Below are positions 35,473 through 48,454 of a DNA stretch of 64,000 bases, one piece after another. Numbering within the stretch: the stretch's first letter is position 1; each line of letters begins with the position of its first letter. This DNA comes from Adenanthera pavonina (Eukaryota; Streptophyta; Magnoliopsida; Fabales; Fabaceae): contig JAIVEN010000011.1 in NCBI GenBank assembly GCA_026686845.1, positions 26,832,501 to 26,896,500 of the forward strand, read 5' to 3'. Position numbers and translations under genes: made by a program. The notes beneath the pieces were generated by a model. The model worked only from the letters and a program-made list of their open reading frames with translations, was not told the DNA's origin and made no database searches.

Positions 35473-35494
35473 CATATGTTAATTAAGGACTATT

Positions 35495-38400
35495 TGTAAC
35501 AACCATCATTACATTATCCTTAACTTGGTCTCTAGCTAACCAAGTATATTTGGTGTTGTGTGCAGTACTAGAAGGGTCAAGATGGAGGTAAAGCTTAAAT
35601 TGGAGGCAAAGGAGCACAGCGCTGTGGTATGGGATAGGACTACCATGGCGAGAGAGCTGCAATTTTGGCTAACTTTTCTAGGTCGAGAGCATCCACACCA
35701 CGGTGAGCATGAAAAATTTTGTATAAACCAGAAACATTTCAGTCAGACCGACGAAGGAGAAATGGAGGGAGTGATGAAGAAGCTCTGCTAGGGTTCAAAG
35801 TTTCTGGCCTTTGGGAGTGATTTTTAGCCTTCGGGAGCTGGATTCTCATTGGTAAGTGGTCTCTACTCCTCTTTTTCCATTTTTCTTTGGTTTTGAGTTA
35901 AAATTTTTGGTATATATGTTGGGGTTTTCGGTTTTGGGCTAAAATCCACCAATTAAAATGGATGAAATGAGATCAAGGAAGTGTGATTCGGTGTTTATGA
36001 TGCTTGGATATGAATTTTAGAGAGAGTATGCATGATTTAAGCTTAACCCTAGGTTGAAATTGTTAGAGGGAGTATGAAATCCGAAGTGAATGGGATGGCT
36101 TGGAGTTTGAGTAATCTTTAGAAACTCAATGATGCATGAAAGTCGGGTTGGAACCTTGGGTTAGACCTATATAGTCGAATTGTGATTTTTGGTCAAGTGG
36201 TATTATAACATCCCTAAAATATTAGATAACTAATAATGCATAGGAATTTAAAAAAATGGACAGACACCGTTTTACATGAAATCGGGCAAAGATGTCATTT
36301 TTTCCGATTGGACGAAAAAATGAGAAATTATATTTTTACCCCTAAAAACTATGGAAATGATAATTTTGTCACCAATCATATAAGAATTAATGTGGGGGAA
36401 GAGAAGTCAAATATTTTAGCAAAAATTACACCTAATGACCCGAAAATTTTAAAATTATAAATTTGTTCCAGGTCAAGGGCATTTTTGTAAATATGAAAAA
36501 TTATAGTCAAAATGAAGCTCTTAATGAGTTCAGACCAATGAAATGTAGTATGAAATTTATTAAGATCAGAATAATATTTATTGGGTAATTATAATTTAAT
36601 ATTAATGTCTTACTCGATAAATGTCAGTCTGGACTGCAGGAAGAGGCAGTATTCATTCAAGAAAAATGTGTGGGTCTTATATTTGGACCAATTGGGATAA
36701 GTATATTATGATAATTTTATATCCCAATATAATTATAATTAGTATCCCAATAATAGTAAAATATACTGTTAAAGTAGCTTTATTTGTTCAGATTGGTTCA
36801 AGATATATCTGGATAAATAAAAGTATAATATTTTAAAAGCAAAATACTCCCTATTTCGTGCTCCTCAAGCTGCACATGACAAAATAGTATTAACTTATTA
36901 TTTTCATGAAATTGCAAAAAAAATCAAGAAGCTTTGGTGTCATGATTTCATTGGTTAGCATCTTTTATTATACTCCCTCAAGTTGGATGTTTTGGACGCT
37001 TAGAAAGAGGAAAGAGAAGCAGCAAAGGTGAAAGAAAGGGAGGCTACGTGGGGTGAAGGAGGAAAGAAAAAGAGAAGAAAAAAACAAGGAAGAAAAGCAA
37101 GGAAAATTGGTAAGCAAACCTCTTGTGTTCTTTAAGTATTCTAGTATAGTTTCTAAGCTCTATGAGTTAGTTCCACTGAAATTTTCTCTCCTTCATGCAC
37201 TGTTCTAATATGGCCAAGCATGATTAATGGGAAGGAAAGTTGTTTTTAAACCATAAAATCAAGAGAAAGCATGAGATTTTACTAAAGGAAACAAGTATGG
37301 TATGTCTTAAGCAAGTTTGTGAAAGAACCATTCTTTTTCCTTTGGAGCATATTTTTGGCCAGATCATTTGAGTGTCTTAAGGTTGGAATTTCATTAATTT
37401 GATGGCAAAATGAATTCCCCATGATGAAAAACCTTAAAGACAAGGGTTGGCTCAAAGATAGAGCTTAAGATAAAGAGTTTGGGAATTTAAGGGTTTCAAG
37501 AGTTTTATGAGAGTTTTTTGTGATTAGCCATGAAATCAGTGGCTTGAGCATGTGCTGAATGATGTTTAGGGACTTGAGGATGCTTGGGAAAACTAGAGGA
37601 AGCTTTGGTTTAAAGAGGAAGAGCCAAAGGAATGCTTCAAGGTAGCTAAGTTTCATATTCTTGCTTTATGCTCTTTCATTGTCTTTCTATGATTAAATTG
37701 TGTTGCCATATTGAAATTGTGTTTTCTTTGATTGGTCTTGGCCATAAAATGAGGGGTTTTATTCCCCGGGATGTCCATTTTCTAAACCGTTATGCTGCTG
37801 AAATTTTTATGACCAATGTGACAATTTATTGTTTAAATATGATTAATGTGATTAAATGTGAGTTATTTGACATGATTGACATAATTGCATGAAATGTAAT
37901 TTGTTACTGAGATTACCCCCAATCTCATCCCCTCAAGTATCTCAAATGATAGGCACAAGCAATGTCAAGGAGATCAAGGAGCCAAAGAGAATGAAAGAGA
38001 GAATGATGCTTGGTGATAATTTCAAGCTATGATTTCATATTTTGAAATAATGTATAAAAATTATGTATATGCATATGGATCTGTATCCTTGTACTATTAT
38101 GTTCTTTTGAGCATTATAAGATGATTGACATGGATTGATCATGTGAACATGTTATAAGGCCTATTTTCCATGATTACCTTGCAAATAGCTCATTTTGTAG
38201 CAATGAAAGTAAAGTCAACACTATTTGATTGAAACAGGGGAAGTAAGTCAAGTGTTATATATTATCTAAAACTAAAGAGAACAAGCTTTCCAATGAGCTA
38301 AAGAACAGGTAATTTGGATATATGTACGATTTATAGTGTAATTTTAAAATTCAGGATCAAAACTGGACAGTGATGTGAAGGCTACGAATTTTACTGAATA

Positions 38401-40913
38401 TATTACTTCCTTTTGAAAAGTGATATAAAATCTTACAGAGCTCCAAAAATTTAGTGGATTACATTTATGAAAATATTTATCTTTTGAGGTTAATATACCA
38501 TTAGTTTGAGTTCAATTGGAGTTGTACAATAAGAGATATACAAGTTTTCCCAAGACTGTTCTAGAAAAAGTAATGTTCTGATCCATAGTGATTCAAATTG
38601 ATGTTGTACCCTGTCTAGACTAAATAAATGTATAAGAAAAATATGAAGGTAAGTAGACATATATATCTTTCTAATGGCATATAGAATACATGATTTGGCT
38701 CAGTATAGAGTTAGATATGAATTTTTAAATTTATGGCCAAAATCCTGAAAAAGAGAGAAATGACCATTTGTACAGTGTAAGTTTGAGCAATAAACTGTAT
38801 AAATTGGTCAGGTTAAAGGAAATTTTCATATTTTTATCTTGTATATCATGTTTCTAGCTTCATGTAGAGACTTCAACCACATTTATACGATTTTTCTAGA
38901 TTAAGTTATGATTTTTCAAAATTCGTCCAAAAAACTTGAGAACCAAATGAATAGTACCACGTTTTTTTATTTAAATATTTTGGTTCTATTAATGGTTCAA
39001 GCTCTTAATATGAGCTAATTGGATATTGTACATACTATAATATATGAAAAAATATAGATAACAGTAAGGTGTTACAGGTATATTGTGTTAATTGAGGTAT
39101 TATTGTATTGTGAAGGTTGTTTCATTGACCCGAAGAGTATAAGTGTGTTGGATAACCCAAGGAGCTTGTGGAATCGCGCGTGTAATATTGACTACCCGAG
39201 ATGACCAAGTGTTTATATTGTTTGTATGGTTTGTGTTGTATGTTAATATATATATATGTATGTATATATATGCATGTTTTTGTTCATACCACGATATAGA
39301 TTGTGTGCATATGGTTTTTATATATATTGTGGTATGCACACGGCTACACATATAGAGATGATGATGTGAGATGATGATAATGGTATGACATTACATGATG
39401 CATAACATGACATTGAGAACATGATGATGATGATGATGATGATGATTACATGATGATATAGCATGAACATCACCACATGACATTGTAAGGTATATGGTGA
39501 CTGGGTGGTGATGATGATATGATATATGATGATATGATTTGACATGATGATATATGATAAGGGAGGATAAGGATGGGATCCCAGTCACTGAATTCTCTCC
39601 CATGGCTCGAAGAGCCAAGTGGCAGTGGACTGCAGCTTCCCTAAATCACCACCAATTCAAGGTGGTCTAGGGAAAGGAGAGCCACGGTCTGAGCTCTAGT
39701 GTAAACTTTGGCCAGGTTGCATTAGTGTAAAGTGAGCTTGATGATGTCCCAGAATCAGTCTTCATCGACTGTTGGAAGGGAGTCACTTATATGAATGTCC
39801 TATTATGATGACAACTTGTGGTTCTAACTGTGTGCGAGAGAGACATGCATTCCATTTCATGTTGCATTCATGATATTGTATGAGTTATATATATATATGT
39901 CTGTGTGTGGTTGTCTCTGGTTACTGAGACATTATCTCACATCCCCTTTTCCATGAACTAACAATTCAGGTGAAGGTTCTGGCACTAGCCCGGAGACAAC
40001 AAAGAAAGCATAGCTACTCTGGTATTGAGAATAATAAGTCATAGTAGTGTATGTGTGTATGGTCTATGTATTTTGTGCCAAGTAGGATAGTGTGTTGTAA
40101 TGGATATGAGAATCTAGATGATTATAATGATATTTGGATGTGTATGTAAGTAAAATGTTGTTATATTGATGTGGAATGTTGTGGCATGTATGGTTCGGGA
40201 TGTTAAGGAATCAGTATGGTTGTGTATATGAGCCCAAAGGTGGAATTGGGTCTTGTTGGTGTGTTTTAGGATAAGTAGCCCATTATGGCAATTTGGGGTT
40301 CAAGAGGGTCGAATCTCAAAGAAATGGTTCCTTTGAGATGAAACCACTTTGGACATGTTTGTTGAGTCATTTAGGACTTGCGTGAATGGTCCATGGTGGT
40401 CAAATTGCCTTTGGTGGCAACTGGAGGAGATTTGTGGTGAGTTTTGGTCAAAAGTGGCCAAAATGGTGTTAGGTGCCCTAAATCTCCATACAGAGATGGA
40501 TTAAGGTGAAATTAGTGTCTATGATTAGATTTGTACAAGATTGACTTGTAGGAGCTGGAATCAGGTTAATCTAAGGTTGGAGTATAAAGTTATGCACGTC
40601 GGAAGTTCAGCCTAAGACCTTGTCATTTTGGTGATTTGACATTAGCAGGGGGCGCCATAGCACCTGGGCCAGGCCGCGGTGCCAAGCTCTTTATTTTGAC
40701 AGTGTTGTAACCTGAGAGCACTGACATGTAGCGGTACTGTAGCAGCCATGTCCTTATACTCCATTATGGTTGTTCTGATGTTCTCGACGTGCCTTGGGTC
40801 GTTCTCTACTGCTATGATGATCTAGGAGGTAAATTTGATGTGTTTGGACTGTGTTTAGTTGGTTTTTGAAGTATTTGTTTAAGTGAAGAGGTGAATTGGA
40901 GTAGGATGTTACA
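35495..40913 (+). mobile_element. Solo LTR, Gypsy family 1, copy B, split by a nested LTR
   Basis: It starts TGTAACAACC and ends GGATGTTACA, with target duplication CTATT (35490-35494 and 40914-40918). Removing the insert at 36204-39076 and one copy of its duplication leaves about 2.54 kb, the same as copies A and D. It shares the GATGATGAT zone (39360-39550), the CTTCCCTAAATCACCACC block and the CTGAGACATTATCTCACA block with them. No internal region is present. Confidence 0.85.
36204..39076 (+). mobile_element. Solo LTR-like insert, family 2, copy 1
   Basis: 2,873 bp from TATAACATCC to GGTGTTACA inside LTR copy B, flanked by the 5-bp duplication GGTAT (36199-36203 and 39077-39081). It is related over most of its length to the insert at 56199-58731: both carry AAATGAAGCTCT(T/C)AATGA, AATTTAATATTAAT, CTCGATAAA and a CTGAGATT block near two thirds of the length. 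The 5-bp duplication and organisation indicate a solo LTR, although the 5' end begins TA rather than TG. The short open frames inside (36236-36460 and 37668-37892) look incidental. Confidence 0.75.
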
Positions 40914-40918
40914 CTATT

Positions 40919-42063
40919 AGTTGACTATAACTACAATTTGTAAGGGAATTATTCACAATATCAAAGAAAAACTAATCAATATTCTGTTGTATAAAATAGA
41001 AACCAACAATATAAAAAATAGAGATAGTGAGACGGCCTGATAATTTTGAAATAATTATAACAGTGACCTGCATTTAATTTAAATTATGTGGTGTTTTCTC
41101 AAGCATAAAAAATAGTAGCAATATATTATCTATATATGAATAGAAAGCTCAACAGCACCCAAGCATGTACAGACATAGCCAACATGTATTATCAATTGAG
41201 GAGTGGTGATATAAAGATGAAGAGATTGAAACTCACAAATAAATGAACTGGAGGTGGCTTCATTAGCCATGGAAGATGGTAGAGTGTCAATGCAAGTGAG
41301 GAACTGTTCATGGATTGGGATAGAGCAAAGAAGGGATCAGAACCCACATTCTTTAATGCGTTGTAGAGGACTTTAAACAACATTGCCACAATAGAGGCAC
41401 ACAGACTTGGAGACATATTTGTCAATACTCGGCCATAGTGTTGTTGAAATTTTTGTAAATTCCATGCACTATTAATAGGCGTTTTGGCTGAATGGTGCTG
41501 AGAAATAGCCAAAAGGTTTCCTTTTTTGGCTAGTCAATATAGCAAGTAATTCGCAGTTGAAATTCCCCAAATTAAGTCTTGAAATGAAAATGCATTGAGT
41601 AATCAATTAATAATGTTGACTTTGATGAAGCTTATTAATAAATATTCTTTTGGGCTGATTAGCCATTAAACAAGAAAGACCAAATTAAATTTCACTTCTT
41701 CCGATATCAAATATAAGTCATATTTAAATCATTAAATAACTTTTTTCATAGCTACCATTCATTTTAGACAATGAAAAAGATATTAAAAAATTTATGATTG
41801 GAAATGTATAACAATTAATTAGGTGTAAATATGGAAAATAAATTAAATTTCAGACAAATTCATTTAACATTTCTTATTACTCGTGAAGTAGTTAAAAGTA
41901 ACTTATATTTTAGATTGTAGTAGTATACTTAAGAAAAGTTAAATAAAACTCAAAGAATTGTAAGGTAAATTAATGACATTAAAGGATCTTAAAATTTAAG
42001 ACTTGTTGATTGGGTCTTACTTCCTTGAAAGGTTATGTGGCCATGATGGTGCTTGGAAATAAA
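40919..42063. other. Spacer with one low-confidence minus-strand frame
   Basis: It holds the open frame at 41192-41512 and a short repeated module at 41040-41080 related to modules at 34.8-35.05 kb. Otherwise it is AT-rich. Confidence 0.45.
41192..41512 (-). other. Open frame of 106 codons, possible exon remnant
   Basis: The frame has ordinary protein-like composition (LQKFQQHYGRVL, FKVLYNALKNVGSDPFFAL). It is preceded on the minus strand by the acceptor-like GGCTATTTCTCAG and crosses a donor-like T|GTGAGTTTC at about 41236. No family is recognised and no partner exon was found, so chance is a real alternative. It may belong with the minus-strand relic at 29-31 kb. Confidence 0.25.
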
Positions 42064-42065
42064 TA

Positions 42066-42324
42066 CTCCCCCCATTCCATGTCTTTTGTTGTTTAAGATT
42101 GTTTTACATAAATCAAGAAATCATTAATTATGTTAAATTTTTCTAGGGATTTGACTAAAATACTCTAATTTAATGACTTATATTGAATTAGATGATATAC
42201 ATTGAATTAGATGAGAGGAGGGTATAGTTGGAAAAAAATAATTAATGATGCATTGAAAATCTAAACAAAGGATTTGAAACGAAACCAAAACTTTAAAACT
42301 ACAAAAGATATGGAATGGAGGTAG
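42066..42324. mobile_element. Stowaway MITE (259 bp)
   Basis: CTCCCCCCATTCCATGTCTT with TTTGT at the left is matched in inverse by ACAAAAGATATGGAATGGAG followed by GTAG at the right. TA dinucleotides flank both ends (42064-42065 and 42325-42326), the Stowaway target duplication. The interior is noncoding. Confidence 0.8.
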
Positions 42325-42326
42325 TA

Positions 42327-42504
42327 TGAAATGAGGGAGTAGACGTTTCCTTTACTAACCTATGCTTGCCAAAAGGTGAGAATTATCAAGATCAATATAG
42401 ATATGTGATTTTATTTTTACCCTATTGCATTTTTTAAGTTTTTTTTATACATTTTTCCATAAGTATAATTTTCAAATAATTATAACGAGGACATGCATTC
42501 ATGA

Positions 42505-42562
<58 letters not shown>

Positions 42563-43012
42563 GTAATTATAAAAATTATATAACTCTGGTGTAGTTAGAA
42601 AACACATATTCGTGAATTGGACATTATTCAAATCCAAAGATATGAATTATCAAAGTTGAAGAACAATCCTAACCAAAATGCAAAATTGTCTAATTAGACA
42701 GCCTTTTTGAGTCTTTGAATTTCTGGGAATGAGTCTTACTATTAATGTTCCGATTATGTTTTTATTGTACAGAGGAATCCTAGAGCTTTAAATTAAGCTA
42801 AAGAGCATCTTAAATGGTTTTTTATGGAGTTAATTATGAATTTTGAGAGTTAGACAAAAAATAAAGCAAAAACGATAATTAAATAACAAAATGAATAGTA
42901 ACGTTGAGTTGAAGAGCAAGTTTTAAGATTTTTGACACTTTGGAAATGCCTTCTGAGCTCAATTTGCTAATTGAAAGTGATCAATGTGGATAAAAAATAA
43001 GGCAAAGTAGGG
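42327..43012. other. Spacer with an (AAT)n microsatellite
   Basis: Apart from the microsatellite at 42505-42559, I see only AT-rich sequence. Another degenerate copy of the ATAATTATAAC-N-GGACATGCAT module lies at about 42473-42505. Confidence 0.5.
42505..42559. repeat. (AAT)n microsatellite
   Basis: About eighteen uninterrupted AAT units. Confidence 0.95.
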
Positions 43013-44317
43013 TATGACACATGGCTATCAAATTATAGTATGTTACATTTAACAATGCTTAGTATACTATCCTAGACCTAGACTCGAGCTAACGAGAAGT
43101 ATACTTGATGATATAAGCATGACCGGATGAAACAAGATGGAGGAAGAACAAAGAGGAGACAGAAGCATCATGTTGCGGTGAGAAGTAGGGTTACTGCAGT
43201 GAATGAGTTGAAACTTGGATAGATTTTTTGGACATAAGGGCTTCACGTTACGGAGAGGTGAACTTATCACCCACTGCGGCGCCAGGTCTTGAAATCCTTT
43301 AAATCAGAAGCCATTTCAGTTGATGTGGAAGAAGAAATCGGAGGGAGAAATGGAAGAGCTTTGTTAGGGCTCTGGTTTTTTGACCTAGGGAGATGAATTT
43401 CGGACACTAGAAGCTTCAATATTGGTTGGTAAGTGATTTCTAACATTCTCTCCTCTCTTTTCTCTTAGGTTTTAGGTTCAAATCTATGGGAGTATGTTAG
43501 ATTTTGGTTGGGTTGTATTTTCCACCAATTAAAATGCTTGGTTTGGTATTGTAGAAGTGTTATGGAGTGTTAGGAAGGCTTAGGTATAAGTTTTGAGGGG
43601 ATTGTGATGGGTTTGATTGGAACCTTAGGTTAGAAATTGTAGAGGAAGTGTGAAATCCGAGATGTATAAGGATGATTATGATGTGAATGGTTCATTAGAG
43701 TTCACTGGTGTGTAATTATGTTGTTGAAACTCTAGGTTAAGCTTGAAAGGCTAGATTGTGGTTTTTAGTTGTCATGGGTATTATGTTAATTAAAGGTATT
43801 ATGATGTTGTAGTGGTTGATTGGCTAATTGGAAGCGTATGGTTCATGATGGGTGCTTTAGAGGCTTGCCTAATTCCCTGTGTGCATAATGTCAGTAAGTC
43901 GAGATAACCAGGGGTTTGTAATATGTGTTATATGTTGGTATATATATATATATGCATGTCTTCGCTCATACCATAATATCATTATGTGTATGTGTATTAT
44001 TTTTCTACATATCATGACATGCACATAGCTAGATGAGGTACTTGTATATGATGATGATGAGTGTGATATTGTATATGTGCATATGTGATTGTAGCATCCC
44101 CATACTATTACATGCTAGCATGATCATAATGATATTGATGATGATATATATATTGTTAGAGGCATGCTAGCATGGCATGAGCATTGTGATATGGCACGAG
44201 TATCATTACCACATGGCATTGCGAGAACAGGTGGATTGGGTGGTGATGATCAGATATGATATGATATGATGATATATGATATGGTAAAACAAGAAAAGGA
44301 TCCTTGTCACTAAATTT

Positions 44318-46040
44318 TGTTAGCAAGGCTGACTTCCCAAGAGGGGGGGTGAATTGGGAAGATTGAAATTTTTCTGCACAAAGTAAAGCAAGTGAAAATA
44401 TCACAGTATAATGAAAACAGCGTGTAAAACAGAGCAAGTTGATAAGTAGAGATAAGGAGAAGAAAACTCAGTGATTTATCCTGGTTCGGTCTATCCACTT
44501 GACCTACATCCAGTCCCCAAGACACCTCTTGAGATTTATCCACTATCCAGCAAGAATTTCAACGGGCTTCTTACTAAGGCCACAGTACACGAGTCTGCTC
44601 TGTTCTGAGCTCTCTCAAACTCTCTAAGCACTTTCTCTATGTGCTTCCCAATCCCCTTGTGAATACCCCTCACAAGTAAATCTATCTTTCAGATAAAGAG
44701 TAGATTGTTTACAAATGAATAACTCTCTAGAATAGAGTAGATATGAAGGTTGAAGTACAAATAATGAAGTTGGAAGGGTAAAAGCTTTTGAGATGAAAAT
44801 TCAGCAGAAATTCGGTATATACAAGTTTGATTTGTTACCCACAGCTTCAAATAATGTTATATTTATAGATTTAGATCTCAAATATCCGTTAGAGACTAAA
44901 TCTATCCGTTGGGGAAGTTATCCAACGGTTACTCTGAAAAACTATCCGTTTACCAACCGCATTTAATGTTTCTGACATACTGAAATTCGAATTTCGGTTG
45001 GCCAACAGACGAATTTCGAGGGAACCGAAGGTTAAAGCCTCCAACATTAAAATGCGAAGTTCGTCTGTCCATAGAGTGAAATTCGAATTTCAAAACTCAT
45101 AAAATATTTTCACAATGTGACATACGAATTTTGAAGAAGTAAGATTTTCTGTTAAGTGTGAACAGTGTTTTCAATTTGCTACAATGCCCTCAAAATTCGA
45201 ATTTTGGATGCCCAAAATTCGTCTGTCCATTGAACGTCCAAATAGGCACAGTAGTTCACTTTCTTTGAAATTCGAATTTTGACAGAGTGAAATTCGTCTG
45301 TCAGAGACCAGTTTTGAGACTTAAATCATTCTTGATCTCAGATGAACTTTATCAAACATTCAGACGAATTTCCTCTATTTTCTCAAGTTTTGTTTTGTCT
45401 GAAATTCGAATTTTGAAAGAGTGAAATTCGAGTGTCACAAAGTAGCTTTTTTTTGACTCAGATGAAAATTCGAATTTTGCTAAGTAAAAGTTCGTCTGTC
45501 AGAGAGCATTTTTCAAACTTAGTTTCTTCTTAATTTCAGATGAACTTTAGCAAAGCTTCAGACGAATTTCTTTGGTTTTCATAAATGACATTTTGTCTGA
45601 AATTCGAATTTTGAGACTGTGAAGTTCGTCTGTCACAAAAAGGCTTCTTTCAGACTTGATTGAAGTTCGAATTTTGAATGACCAAAATTCGTCTGACAGA
45701 GGGACACCTTTCCAGACTTAATCAGTTTTAGCTCGAAATTCGAATTTCCAAAAGCAAAGTTCGAATTTCCAACTTGACAGTTCAGTTATACTTTCAAACT
45801 TCGTCTGTTTCTGAGTATTTTCCAAATAGGTAAAGATTTAATTTCAAATCAAGGTTTGAAAATGTCTTTTTCTCAAATCAAAATCTTTTACCCAATCTAA
45901 ACAAAAACTAAAGATCCTACAAAAGATCGAATAGCCAATTCACAGAAGACCTTCACTTGAAACAGCTTTGATCTCCTTTGATATCTTCAATCCAAGCTCT
46001 TGAGTGTTGGTTTGGAATCATCAAAACTCTTGATCCAACA
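44318..46040 (-). repeat. 3' LTR of the Sirevirus, packed with AAATTCGAATTT motifs
   Basis: 1,723 bp with TG...CA ends. Between about 44980 and 45810 there are about ten copies of the palindromic core AATTCGAATT (some AGTTCGAATT), interleaved with about as many copies of TTCGTCTGTC or its inverse GACAGACGAA/CAGACGAATTT, spaced 50-110 bp apart. Confidence 0.93.
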
Positions 46041-46056
46041 TTCTCCCCCTTTTTGA
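46041..46056 (-). promoter_or_regulatory. Polypurine tract of the Sirevirus
   Basis: Minus-strand TCAAAAAGGGGGAGAA lies directly before the 3' LTR start TGTTGG. The G-run plus GAGA form is typical of Sireviruses. Confidence 0.85.
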
Positions 46057-46321
46057 TGATGACAAAACAACTCACAAACTGGATTAATACTTGGGTTTGC
46101 CTACACAAGCTCCCCCTCAATATATGCATTATAGTTCATAAGATATCATTTTCAGCAAATTAAGTGAAGAGATTCAAAGCCCAAATCATTGCAACCAAAA
46201 ATATAATTTACTTAAACAAATTGTTGCAATACATATTTTAATCAGTTCAGTTATACTTTCAAACAAACAATAAAACAATAACTAGATACAGCAAGAAGAT
46301 TCAGCCTAAGATCTAAAAACA

Positions 46322-48454
46322 TCACTTCTTCTTTGGCTTAGACTTCTTGCTGTAAGTTTTTCCTTTTCCAGATGACTCAGTAGATCTTCCAGTGTGCTTA
46401 GTCCCAGTTTGCTTTATCTTCTCCCCCTTTTTGGCTTCATCAGAAAGCCCAGCAAAGTCCATTGGAGGAGGTATCTGAGTGAGAGGAACAGCACGAAGAG
46501 GGACAGGAGCAAAAGGAATTTCTGGCTGAGCTGGTGCAGGGGGCTCAGAAGGCTCTTCATCAGAATCATCAGAGACCTCAAGCAGCTCTTGCATTTCCTG
46601 CCGGGAAAGAGCTAGCCGAGCTCTCTGTTCCTCTGACAGTCCATAATCAGCAAGAGAAGGAGAGACTGGTGCAGGAGGAGGAAACATTTCTTCAAGCCTT
46701 CTCCTTTGAGCTAGTAGAAGGGCATTGTGAGCAATGGCAAAATAATCAATAACAGGAACAATGCTTCTTTCCTCATTGCTCATGGCTGCAACCAGTCTTT
46801 CAACTTGCTCAGATTCTTGTATAGACAGAATTGAACCCTGAGCATCCTCTTGCATAGGCTCAGGAGGGCTGTTTTCTTCCAATCCATAGTCCAAGGGTGG
46901 ACCAGGACTAGGTGATCTCATGGCATCAGGACTATCATTATCATGGTCAGTGGAAGCAATCTCGAAGGGACTTGGAGGCACAGGGGATGGAGACAGAGAA
47001 GGCTCAGGGATATCAGGCTGAGGTGGAACTGAAGTGGTAGGAATTGTATTTCTAATCTCTTCATAGGCATCAGCCACCACCTTCATATTCACTGCCAACT
47101 GATGGATCTGATCTTGCAGGTGAGCAAATTTGGCATTTTGCTCATCCTTAATGCTGAGAATGAGTGTTGACAGATTGTCAAACATCTCAGTGATCTTAGT
47201 TGGCTTGGTTCGAGAGGAGGGAGTGGAAGGAGGGTGAGTGGGCCTGGATGGAGATGGAATAGGCTGAGAAGGCTGAGGTACAGATCTGCCAGGAGCCTCA
47301 GAGATGCCTTCTTGTTGGAGGGATGCATCAGCAATAAAGAACAAATCTTCAGATTTTCCTGTTCCCTTTCCAACCCAATGTCCTTCATCTCTTTCAATGC
47401 CCATCCTTTGCAATTCCTCTTCTTTGAAGGCCTCAGTGAGCTTCCCTTTCCTCTTTTCAATGTGCTGAATCCTAGCATGCTACAGGATTCTTGAGATAAT
47501 TGCTGCATAGGGGAGTGTGGAATCTTTCCTCTGATCCCTTGCCTTTATCATACGCTGGAGAATGATATGCCCCATATTGATCAGCTTCCCACGTATGATG
47601 GCAGTCATCACATGAGCCTCTGCCCTTGTTATCAAATTGAAGCTGCCACCCTTGTTGAATATGATCCTGGACACTATATAGTGCAAAATCCTTACTTGTA
47701 CACTGAGGTTTGTGGGCTTCAACAGATTTATTGTGGGCCTATTCTCCCTTTTTCTGAACAAGGTGTCCAAGATAGTGCTTTCCTTGTAATATAGGAAGGG
47801 CTCACCTTCTTCATCAGCTGTGCTAGCCTCATCCATATACCCAGAGGATGTAATGTCAACTTTTAGCCCATCTTGTCCTGGGATTTCCAACACCTCATTG
47901 AAGGTTTCATCATCAAGCCAAATGGTCCTTGATCTCAAGGTGACCTCCCATTTCCTTTTCTTGCTGTTATACTTAAGAGAGGCATACCAAGTCTTCACTA
48001 CCTCATCATCATATTTTTCAGCAATTTCCAACAGATTTTTATACTTTATCAACCATATTGCAGCATCAAAGTTGTTGGATATCAGAAATTGTTCCATATT
48101 TACACAGTGAGGCTTGATTACCTTTTTGCTGGAAAACTTGGTAGTGTACTCTTCTTGAATCTCAGGAGTGCTCCACAGTGGCAGTGTAGTCAATTCAAAC
48201 TCTCCAGATTCAGTAGAAGAAGAGGAAGCTACAGCAGCAGTACCAGCCGAAGGAACTGCAGATTTTGAAGAAGAGGGCCCAGCTTTCTGAGATTCTGACT
48301 TGGAGGAGGATTTTTGACATTTGGAAGGAGTAGCTTTACCGGGTTCGGCCTTTCTCTTGGATTTCTCTCCTTCCTTTGTAGCATATTGAGATTTGACTGT
48401 CCTCTTAGGCCGAGACCCAGCTTGTCCTGTTCCAGGAATCTTCACTCTTGCCAT
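46322..48454 (-). pseudogene. Third ORF of the Sirevirus after pol, one premature stop
   Basis: A 711-codon frame starting at MARVKIPGTG and interrupted by a single TAG at 47480-47482; the frame is the same on both sides. Residues about 10-90 are lysine/serine-rich and possibly nuclear-targeting. Residues about 100-250 contain KTWYASLKYN and TIWLDDETFNEVLEIP, resembling the putative plant transposon protein domain found in many plant retroelement ORFs. The C-terminal part is proline/serine/glutamate-rich with a short helical stretch (QIHQLAVNMKVVADAYEEI) and ends in KSKPKKK. I see no transmembrane span or signal peptide, so an envelope role is not supported here. The role is unknown. Confidence 0.75.

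Larger units (their letters stand above)
34425..35489. other. Spacer between solo LTRs A and B with exon-like modules
   Basis: Mostly AT-rich. The minus strand holds two related exon-like modules (34800-34860 and 34901 to about 35045), described separately, and a micro-insert at 35430-35472. Confidence 0.45.

Noticed and set aside
39391..39618. Poly-histidine frame
   Set aside because: Same GATGATGAT zone in LTR copy B.
44156..44543. Frames across the boundary of LTR D and the Sirevirus LTR
   Set aside because: They cross an insertion junction and repeat at 54291-54665; LTR sequence is not coding.
45266..45480. Heat-shock element reading of GAAATTCGAA
   Set aside because: The spacing between GAA and TTC is one or zero bases, not the two required by the usual HSE pattern.
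44980..45810. Motif array considered as a CRISPR-like repeat
   Set aside because: Eukaryotic LTR context, short variable motifs and irregular spacers; not a CRISPR array.
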